Positions 1 through 5,935 of a stretch of 64,000 nucleotides of DNA are shown here, in pieces. The stretch is from NCBI GenBank assembly GCA_023662825.1, contig JAMPIH010000006.1, positions 1 through 64,000 of the forward strand, written 5' to 3'. Each line of letters opens with the position of its first letter. The first letter of the stretch is position 1. The notes beneath the pieces are model-generated. The model saw nothing but the letters and a program-made list of their open reading frames with translations, was not told the DNA's origin and searched no databases. This stretch comes from Bacteroides sp. (GTDB lineage Bacteria; Bacteroidota; Bacteroidia; Bacteroidales; P3). A program made the translations under genes and the position numbers.

Positions 1-50
<50 letters not shown>

Positions 51-97
51 GGAGAATGGTCTTCCGGGTTCTATTGCTGTTGCTGAAGTTTACACAC

Positions 98-171
98 AGT
101 CCTGTAGCTCAGTTGGTCAGAGCACTACACTGATAATGTAGGGGTCAGCGGTTCAACTCCGCTCAGGACTA
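98..171 (+). tRNA. tRNA-Ile (anticodon GAT)
   Basis: A complete cloverleaf is visible. The acceptor stem pairs AGTCCTG with CAGGACT, the D arm starts AGCTCAGTTGG, the anticodon GAT is at 132-134, and the T arm carries GGTTCAA. The discriminator base is A and the CCA end is not encoded. Position right after 16S matches the Ile-Ala spacer tRNAs of rRNA operons. Confidence 0.97.
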
Positions 172-175
172 CAAG

Positions 176-201
176 ACGACCTGAAAAAAAGGTCGTTTTT
201 T
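176..201 (+). terminator. Hairpin terminator between tRNA-Ile and tRNA-Ala
   Basis: Stem ACGACC/GGTCGT with an A-rich loop, followed by a run of T. It looks like an intrinsic terminator, and it lies between two tRNA genes that are normally co-transcribed with 16S and 23S. The remaining spacer up to 279 holds two more inverted repeats: 207-232 (GGGAT..ACAGA/TCTGT..ATCCC) and 243-268 (GCAAACAAAAA/TTTTTGTTTGC). Confidence 0.7.
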
Positions 202-279
202 GTATCGGGATTACAGAGTTTCTGTGATCCCCCTCACGTTCGGCAAACAAAAACTTGTTTTTGTTTGCGCTCACAGTTC

Positions 280-353
280 GGGGGATTAGCTCAGTTGGCT
301 AGAGCACCTGCTTTGCAAGCAGGGGGTCAACGGTTCGAATCCGTTATTCTCCA
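280..353 (+). tRNA. tRNA-Ala (anticodon TGC)
   Basis: Cloverleaf with acceptor GGGGGAT pairing with ATTCTCC through two G-U wobbles, D arm AGCTCAGTTGG, anticodon TGC at 314-316 and T loop GGTTCGAATCC. The discriminator is A and CCA is not encoded. It is the usual second spacer tRNA of a rRNA operon, but no 23S gene follows. Confidence 0.96.
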
Positions 354-358
354 CAAAA

Positions 359-487
359 AAAACGCTTTTAGTGCGGCGATCTGCTTCACCGGACGCCCAA
401 GTTCACTCGGTCACGTACTTCAGTACGCTCCCTCGCAAACTTGGTCATCCGTTTCGCATCTCACCACTCTAAAAGCGTTTTTTTTTA
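359..487 (+). repeat. Dispersed repeat element, full copy A
   Basis: An approximately 128-bp element with outer inverted arms AAACGCTTTTAGTG and CACTCTAAAAGCGTTT followed by a T run, so it could also act as a terminator. The interior contains GCGATCTGCTTC, ACTCGGTCACGTAC, CAGTACGCTCCCTCGC and CGCATCTCAC. The same interior blocks in the same order occur on the other strand in the copy at 9877-10002. Partial copies lie near 500, 9820, 44060 and 46330. It sits where a 23S rRNA gene would be expected. Mechanism of spread is unknown. Confidence 0.75.
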
Positions 488-499
488 CCCCATGGAGGA

Positions 500-558
500 A
501 TGCTCCCGCGCGCCCCTAAGGCTTTTTTCTTGCATCTCACCGTCCTAAATGCTTTTTT
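500..558 (+). repeat. Partial copy of the dispersed repeat
   Basis: Contains GCTCCCGCGCGCCCC and the end block TTGCATCTCACCGTCC followed by TAAATGCTTTTTT, which matches one terminus of the full copy at 9877-10002. It directly abuts the left end of the IS element, and its T run provides one of the possible target-site repeats. Confidence 0.5.
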
Positions 559-635
559 GGGTCTAGTAGACAAAAAGTAGGATGAAACCTTTGTAATCGA
601 TTTATATTCATAAATTTGCAGAGATTATTATCGAT

Positions 636-1559
636 ATGCTTAAAAAGAATCCAAAAACGTTGTCAAAAACGGCAAAAATGGTTCGAAGCAGTTGTTTAAA
701 TGTAAAGATTGTAAACGTCAATTTTTAGGCGGTGAACGCCTTGTTTCCGCTGCTTTAGAGCGCGAATACATCGACGGCAAGCAAACGCTGGTCCAACTGT
801 CCAGACGACACGGAGTATGCGTGAAAACCGTCTGGAACCACCTGTCCCGTATGCGTCACAAGGGCATGATTTTCTAAAGATAAGGATGTGTTTCTCCTGT
901 TGGATGCCACCTATTGGGGGCGGAAATTCGGTGTGGTTTTCATCATGGATGCCTACCTCAGGAAAATCATCTGGCATAAGTTCATCTATTCACATGAAAG
1001 AGTGGAAGATTACATGGAAGGAATACGGTGGTTGCGTGTCAACGGCTTTCGGATTTACGGCATCGTATGCGATGGGATGCGGGGCCTTATGGAAGCGTTG
1101 AAGGCATACCCGGTACAGATGTGTCAGGTCCATATGATCGCCATTGTAAAGCGTTATCTGACCCGAAATCCGGATACGGAGGCGGTCAAGGAACTTCTCG
1201 TGCTTACAAGAACGCTTTGTCGTAGAAATCGTACGGAGTTCATGGACGATTTGGAACGGCGGTACGGAAGATGGAAAGACTACATCCATGAACGTCATCA
1301 GGATAAAGACGGAAAGAGACATTACGTCCGCCCACGCCTGCGGGCGGCCTACCACTCCCTGAAACGATATGCGCCTTGGTTATGGACGTTCCCACACTAT
1401 CAAGACCGTGTGATACCCAACACCAATGCTGAAATAGAAAGTTTTAACGGTCGACTCAAAACGACTCTCCGTGTTCACACAGGCCTCAGTAGTGAACGTA
1501 GGAAACTGCTTATCGAAAACTACATCGCCCAACGCTTCCAACAAGCCGAATCCCAATGA
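636..1559 (+). pseudogene. IS256-family transposase, two frameshifts
   Basis: The coding sequence starts at ATG 636 and needs one extra A in the A-run at 642-646 to join the reading KESKNVVKNGK to the zinc-binding segment CKDCKRQF. A second shift is at the T-run near 871-874: removing one T restores GMISKDKDVFLLLDATYWG. The rest, 888-1559, is open and carries the DDE-type core: first Asp in LLLDATYWG, second in CDGMRG, the QMCQVHM segment, and a terminal Glu in NAEIESFNGRLK. The N-terminal half has a helix-turn-helix-like stretch (TLVQLSRRHGVCVKTVWNHL). Both lesions are in homopolymers, so sequencing error is possible. Confidence 0.8.
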
Positions 1560-1603
1560 TAAACCTCGGGGAACCGTCTGACGGTGCGGTTTCCCAAACC
1601 TTT

Positions 1604-1626
1604 CATCCTAAAATTTTACAATTAAG
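1604..1626 (+). repeat. Second, internal right-end repeat of the IS element
   Basis: CATCCTAAAATTTTACAATTA is nearly the same as the outer right end at 1644-1664 (one A/T difference). The two copies are 40 bp apart in direct orientation, so the IS has two candidate right ends. Confidence 0.6.
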
Positions 1627-1751
1627 AAGAAAAAACCTCGCTCCATCCTAAATTTTTACAATTAGACTTTTTTCTTTCATGGCGAGATACGCTCCCGAGG
1701 CTTTTTGTTTGCATCTTTTCACCCTTCTCCCCTTCTTATTGGATATTTTAA

Positions 1752-1759
1752 TATCTTTG
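1752..1759 (+). promoter_or_regulatory. Bacteroidota -7 promoter element
   Basis: TATCTTTG matches the TAnnTTTG consensus and lies upstream of the acyltransferase gene. It predicts a start near 1765 and a leader of about 120 bases to the ATG at 1884. Confidence 0.5.
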
Positions 1760-1883
1760 GGGCATATTCGATGGTAGCACCTAAATCAGTACGACTAAAC
1801 GTAAGACTGGTTTGCGTAAGGATGGTGCTTGTGCTAACATTCCCGGTTTCACCCACCATGGAATCCGAGCAAAGCTGAAAAAA

Positions 1884-2879
1884 ATGAACTTTTCCTTGTC
1901 AACCCCTTCTTCATTGCTATACAAAGGTGATTATGAGATACAGGGCCTACAGGTCTTAAAGTTGATTTGTGCTTTTTTTGTGGTGAATATTCACCTTGCA
2001 TGGGATTGGAAATATGTCCTGTTGCCTGTAAGCAGGATTGCGGTTCCCGTTTTCTTTATGATTTCCGGTTATTTTATGCTCAATAAAGAGGGAGTGCTTC
2101 AGGGGAAAAAGGTCAAGAAAATGTTATTCAAAATATTATGGATGACGTTTGCCGCCAATCTGGTATATATGGTCGCGGATATATGGCTGGATCCTTGGCG
2201 AAGCAGGGCATTGGGAGAGTTGTATACCTGGATCCGGCTTGTTTTGATAGGGGATCATTTCAGTTGTGCATTTTGGTATTTGAACGCATATATTCAAGCT
2301 TTGGCGATCATTTTCCTTTTCATTAAGCTAAAGGCGGAGCGTTGGCTGTATCTATGGATCCCCGTAGGCCTCTTCTTCAATTTTATTTTGGGAAAATATT
2401 GCATCTTCGACTACCCGTTATCAAACGCTACCCACAGAAATGTATTTACCATTGCCCTTCCGTGCATCATGATAGGTGTTCTAATCCGCCGGAATCAGGA
2501 AAAATTTCAGAAATTCGGAAAGTGGATATGGTTGCCGGTGCTGTTAGTTCCTTTGGCGGTTGAGTGGTTCTTATGCCGCCGGCTGGGATTCACGTCCGGC
2601 GATATCTATATCTTCACTATTCCGCTGGCCGTGTCTGTATTTATGCTTTTTCTGAATTTGAAAGAGAGAAAGTGGTTGCAGCCCGTATCCCGCACAGGTA
2701 GCGTCACTTCTACCGATATCTTCCTGTTTCATATGTTAATGAGCACTATTTTGGCTCGATTTGCGGAAAATACATATCTCTATGACCATCTTTGGGTTCT
2801 TGCTGTCTTTTTGGCAACGATGACGGTTTCACTTTTGCTGCATGCAACGATAAGAGGGGTGTCAAAAGGAAAATTTTAA
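1884..2879 (+). CDS. Acyltransferase 3 family membrane protein
   Basis: This looks like an integral membrane acyltransferase of the Acyl_transf_3 (OafA/WecH-like) family, which O-acetylates sugars of surface polysaccharides or peptidoglycan. Evidence is the N-terminal pattern GLQVLKLICAFFVVNIHLAW, where the conserved His lies in the first membrane segment, then VPVFFMISGYFM, and about ten hydrophobic segments over 330 residues. I prefer the ATG at 1884: the open frame extends up to a TTG at 1812, but those 24 residues do not resemble the family N-terminus. It stands alone behind its own promoter. Codon use is A/T-richer than the core genes, which suggests acquisition. The substrate cannot be told. 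Confidence 0.75.
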   Translation: MNFSLSTPSSLLYKGDYEIQGLQVLKLICAFFVVNIHLAWDWKYVLLPVSRIAVPVFFMISGYFMLNKEGVLQGKKVKKMLFKILWMTFAANLVYMVADIWLDPWRSRALGELYTWIRLVLIGDHFSCAFWYLNAYIQALAIIFLFIKLKAERWLYLWIPVGLFFNFILGKYCIFDYPLSNATHRNVFTIALPCIMIGVLIRRNQEKFQKFGKWIWLPVLLVPLAVEWFLCRRLGFTSGDIYIFTIPLAVSVFMLFLNLKERKWLQPVSRTGSVTSTDIFLFHMLMSTILARFAENTYLYDHLWVLAVFLATMTVSLLLHATIRGVSKGKF

Positions 2880-3084
2880 GTTGAAAGCCTCTGATGAATA
2901 TCGTATTTTTCACCTTTTGAACCGCCTTCCACAATGGGAAGATGGTACTTTTTCATGAATTGTATTTTTTAGGTTGCAAAGATATGGATTTTATACCGTA
3001 AAGATTAGTTCATTTCATCGCAACATTTTTAGGACATTTCGTTTTGAGATTCGGGACATTTCGTTTGGGCGATTATAAACTATT
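2880..3084. other. Intergenic stretch with a short direct repeat
   Basis: No gene is visible. GGACATTTCGTTTTG at 3032-3046 is repeated almost exactly at 3054-3068, 22 bases apart. It may be a regulator site or scar left with the truncated gene that follows. Confidence 0.4.
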
Positions 3085-3231
3085 TCAGAAACTATTACAG
3101 AAACCGCCATGGAGGTATTCAGGATTATCCGAGACAACCCCTACATAACACAACAGGAAATTGCACAAAAACTCAACCTGAACCAAGAGAGCATGCAATG
3201 GAACATTGAAAGACAGACCGGTGGTGGTTGA
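3085..3231 (+). pseudogene. Remnant of a winged-helix DNA-binding domain
   Basis: The frame reads TISETITETAMEVFRIIRDN, then PYITQQEIAQKLNLNQES, and stops at 3231 after about 48 residues. This is the pattern of the C-terminal winged helix found in AlbA_2-type ATP-binding regulators (tandem TE repeats, then a helix with ITQQEIAQKL). The catalytic N-terminal part and the recognition-helix end are missing. A short ORF could start at ATG 3109. It is best read as a fragment of a larger regulator lost by deletion when the neighbouring ATPase gene arrived on the other strand. Confidence 0.5.
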
Positions 3232-3235
3232 ACCC

Positions 3236-4405
3236 TTAGTAGTTCAGTCCGAAAGCCCAGAGGGGAATTACGTTACCATGGCCGTATTCGATATCGTCTT
3301 TCACAATATATGCGTTCTTCAACCCGGCAATCTGTTTTTGCTTCTTACCTACCCCACCCACTTCGAACGTGAGGTCATCTATGGTAAAATCGGCCTGTTT
3401 GCTATTGATCACATCATGGTTAACTCGCATTTGATTTAAGAAGAACGTTTCACGCAGATTCCCCACATTGGCGTTTTCGGGCGCCAATACAAAAAGGAGG
3501 TTGGGATTGTCGAGATACATTTTCTCGATTTTGCCAAGCCCCCTGATGCCGCCCGTGGCATTGCGCAACTGCCCTATCAGCCCTGCCCGTTCCAAAAGGA
3601 TGAAGTGGTCGGCTATAGCGTTGCGGCTTATCCCCGTAAGGTCGGCCAATGAGGTATGCACGGGCTTAAAGGGCACACTTTGCGCTATAATAGCCAACAA
3701 GCGTTTGAGTTTACGCACGGTTGCCATATTCATGTTGGCATAGTTGGGAATATCAACTTCCAAGGTTTTATTGATCAACTCTTCCATCTCCATCGAGAAG
3801 GCCGGATCCTGCCCAAAAGGGTAATATCCCTTTTTCAGATAATCGGCAAAGAACGGCAAGGGGTGTTCCACACCGGGAAGCGAAATTTTGTTTCTTATGA
3901 TATCCGCCAGGCTGTGAGCGGGAACATTCACATTATGAAACATCGAAAGATACTCCCGAAATGAAAGACCCTGCATTTTATAAACGGGCGCCCTTCGGCT
4001 CAAGTCGGCGATACCCTTGGTGATGTCCAATACGGAAGAACCGGTAAAGGCTATGTGCAGCGAAGGATAACTGTCGTAAATCTCCTTTAATTCTTGCGAC
4101 CATCGCGCATACTTGTGGATTTCGTCGAGAAAAAGGTTTTTCCCACCGTTCTTATAAAAACGGTCTGCAAGCTCCAACAGCGTATGCGAGGCAAAGTATG
4201 TACTGTCGGTTGATACATAGAGCGTGTCTTCCACGCTGTGATGCAATTTGATATGTTGCAGGAACAAGGTGGTCTTCCCCACACCCCGCGGCCCCACAAG
4301 AGCCAGCATACGCGAATTCCACGCAATATCCCGGTAGATATAGCGCTGAAATACCGTATCGGTAGCCGTCAAAAGTCTCTGCTGAGTCTCAAACAACGCA
4401 TCCAT
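3236..4405 (-). CDS. AAA ATPase with DUF4143 C-terminal domain
   Basis: A 389-residue protein of the AAA_14/DUF4143 group common in Bacteroidota. Walker A is GPRGVGKTT (residues 38-46) and Walker B is LFLDEIH (91-97), followed by a sensor-like FTGSSVLDI. The middle part has a helix-turn-helix-like segment (LADLTGISRNAIADHFILLE), and the C-terminal third resembles a nuclease-like fold with FEVGGVGKKQKQI. The biological role of the family is not settled; DNA-related stress or defence roles have been suggested. It is monocistronic, with a promoter at 4434-4441. A second, diverged member is encoded at 57284-58438. Confidence 0.8.
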   Translation of the reverse strand: MDALFETQQRLLTATDTVFQRYIYRDIAWNSRMLALVGPRGVGKTTLFLQHIKLHHSVEDTLYVSTDSTYFASHTLLELADRFYKNGGKNLFLDEIHKYARWSQELKEIYDSYPSLHIAFTGSSVLDITKGIADLSRRAPVYKMQGLSFREYLSMFHNVNVPAHSLADIIRNKISLPGVEHPLPFFADYLKKGYYPFGQDPAFSMEMEELINKTLEVDIPNYANMNMATVRKLKRLLAIIAQSVPFKPVHTSLADLTGISRNAIADHFILLERAGLIGQLRNATGGIRGLGKIEKMYLDNPNLLFVLAPENANVGNLRETFFLNQMRVNHDVINSKQADFTIDDLTFEVGGVGKKQKQIAGLKNAYIVKDDIEYGHGNVIPLWAFGLNY

Positions 4406-4433
4406 AGTTTATTGATTTCAAGTTATCTATCCG

Positions 4434-4451
4434 CAAATATAGCAAATTTGC
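4434..4451 (-). promoter_or_regulatory. Promoter and palindrome upstream of the DUF4143 ATPase
   Basis: On the minus strand TATATTTG (4434-4441) is a good -7 element, directly preceded by the palindrome GCAAATTTGC (4442-4451). The same TTTGCAA-type words surround the promoter of the other DUF4143 gene near 57230-57265, so a shared regulator is possible. Confidence 0.55.
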
Positions 4452-4701
4452 ATAAAAAAAGTGCAAGTTTTGCCAAAAAATGCACTCCAAAGGTGCAATC
4501 TTCTTTTGAACGCCCGTAGCGATGCTTCATTACTGCACTATTTTCGGAAAATAGACCTGTTGGGGCTCCCTGAGCAGGGGTACCCCCTACCCTAATCGAA
4601 AATCAGGTATCCTGGGGGCGAAGGTTGCGAGGGCAAGGTGGCTTGTTTTCGGGGACTTGCTGAAAAACTTATTGGGTATTCTCTCAACTTGATGCAAAAC
4701 G
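4452..4701. other. Intergenic region without recognised gene
   Basis: About 250 bases between the ATPase promoter and the HEPN gene terminator. No convincing ORF is visible. It contains G/C-rich words such as GAGCAGGGGTACCCCCTACC and TCCTGGGGGCGAAGG, unlike the A/T-rich surroundings, which could be a fragment of a lost gene or a structured RNA. I cannot assign it. Confidence 0.3.
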
Positions 4702-4732
4702 AAAAAGCCGGTAGCTGTTTCAACTACCGGCT
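4702..4732 (-). terminator. Intrinsic terminator of the HEPN gene
   Basis: Perfect 9-bp stem AGCCGGTAG/CTACCGGCT. On the minus strand it is followed by TTTTTCGTTTTG, and it lies 33 bases after the stop of the gene at 4765-5520. Confidence 0.75.
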
Positions 4733-4764
4733 GTGAAAAAGAAATCCCTTTCAAGGAGCTCTCT

Positions 4765-5520
4765 TTATCGCAAGTATTTGCTTTCTTTATCTATCCCTTG
4801 TAATTCAGCCGCCGAAAAATATTTTTTGGCTTCCATTTCCCTATCAATAGCCTCAATCAAGGCATTGACTACTTTATACGCTTCCTCTGCAAATGATGAA
4901 TTAAGCAAGATCTTGCCCTTTTCGTCTGTTTTGATTGCGGGATATTTCTCCAAAAAAGTATGATCGGGCTTACCGTCCGCGTGGACAAATATGTGCCTGA
5001 TTTCAAGGAAGGGTAATGCTTGGTCAATAAGTTTTTCGTCAATTGAAAACCCAAGCTTTTTCGGAATCTGCGATATCAAATTAAGTGTACTGCGCTCATT
5101 CTCCAATTGCCGAAAAATCTGTGCCATTACAGATTGAACTATTTCTTTTTGGCTATGCTTCGAAAGGATATCATTGGCGGACATATTTACCTTATGCTCT
5201 CCCACCAACCGGTCGGTATTAGCCCCATTCATAGCGCCTTCTTGAAGAATATACCGAATATATTCCGCCACTTCCTCATACATATCCTTTATAAAAGCGA
5301 CATAAACGGTTTTCCGCAGATGCGTCACCACCAATTTTCGGCTATTGGCATTGTTGGTCCTTTTCGACAACAAGGGATGCTTGTGAGAATCGACCTGTTT
5401 AAAGATAGTTCCTTCGCCTTTCAGCAACTCTTTGTTAAAAACAAGTATTTCTGCAAGTTCATTGTCCGTTCGGAAATAATCCAATCTGCTTTTAAACCGT
5501 CTGTATCCTTTACTTGACAT
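4765..5520 (-). CDS. HEPN-motif protein, function unknown
   Basis: 251 residues with no signal peptide or membrane segment. The segment FLEIRHIFVHADGKPD contains R175-x4-H180, the RX4-6H signature of HEPN domains. HEPN proteins are commonly RNases in toxin-antitoxin, CRISPR and abortive-infection systems, and the R..VH.DG..D context is like the Apea/RiboL-PSP HEPN groups. The N-terminal 150 residues are helical and polar and give no family signal to me. No antitoxin-like partner (such as a MNT nucleotidyltransferase) is adjacent: the flanks are a terminator and the next gene 45 bases away with a different character. A RNase role is inference from the motif only. Confidence 0.65.
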   Translation of the reverse strand: MSSKGYRRFKSRLDYFRTDNELAEILVFNKELLKGEGTIFKQVDSHKHPLLSKRTNNANSRKLVVTHLRKTVYVAFIKDMYEEVAEYIRYILQEGAMNGANTDRLVGEHKVNMSANDILSKHSQKEIVQSVMAQIFRQLENERSTLNLISQIPKKLGFSIDEKLIDQALPFLEIRHIFVHADGKPDHTFLEKYPAIKTDEKGKILLNSSFAEEAYKVVNALIEAIDREMEAKKYFSAAELQGIDKESKYLR

Positions 5521-5565
5521 GTCTTTATGTTTATATGTTAATACTTAACAAACATTTTCTCCAAC

Positions 5566-5913
5566 TTACTTCTTTGCCGGAGCCACACCGTACAGCAGCA
5601 CCGTGTAGGTGCCCTCCGTGTTGTAACGATGCTCGCAAGACCTCTGGGTTTCCGCACCTTTCCCCGTATAGGTGTCTGTTTTTCCGTCGCCCCATTCCAC
5701 CTTATAGGTTGCCCCTTCTTCACCGTAGAAGCAGAAGGACTTATATGACGTACTTTCCACTACCCAGGTCATCCGCACCGTATCCACCTGCGCGGTCTTG
5801 GGGGTGAGCGTAGATTGTTGTCCGTTCTCCACAACCACGCTTCCGGTGGCCGAAAGCCACGCGCCCGTCAATACTGAAAACATGAGCAAAAGCCCTATCC
5901 TTAAACCTTTCAT
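5566..5913 (-). CDS. Small secreted protein with PKD-like segment
   Basis: 115 residues starting with a clear signal peptide (MKGLRIGLLLMFSVLTGAWL). The mature part holds YKVEWGDGKTDTYTGKG and HRYNTEGTYTVLLYG. This is the W-GDG-x..H.Y...G.YTV pattern of PKD-like beta-sandwich domains used as extracellular spacer or binding modules in Bacteroidota. It follows the LRR protein gene by 22 bases on the same strand, so the two are probably co-transcribed and exported together. There is no T9SS tail. The exact role is unknown. Confidence 0.65.
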   Translation of the reverse strand: MKGLRIGLLLMFSVLTGAWLSATGSVVVENGQQSTLTPKTAQVDTVRMTWVVESTSYKSFCFYGEEGATYKVEWGDGKTDTYTGKGAETQRSCEHRYNTEGTYTVLLYGVAPAKK

Positions 5914-5935
5914 GATATTCTTTCTTTTTAGATTG

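Larger units (their letters stand above)
561..1667 (+). mobile_element. IS256-like insertion sequence (Zn-binding variant), decayed
   Basis: The element is bounded by imperfect inverted repeats that begin GTCTA and contain TAGGATG: 561-584 on the left and 1644-1667, inverted, on the right. A second copy of the right end lies at 1604-1626. The 8-bp flanks TTTTTTGG and TTTTTTCT agree at 6 of 8 positions; they could be a target duplication but are low complexity. Inside is a single transposase gene broken by two shifts. It is inserted next to the tRNA-Ala/repeat region. Confidence 0.75.

Noticed and set aside
265-519. 84-codon frame over tRNA-Ala and the repeat
   Set aside because: It includes the tRNA gene (GLAQLARAPALQAGGQRFES is a typical tRNA translation artefact).
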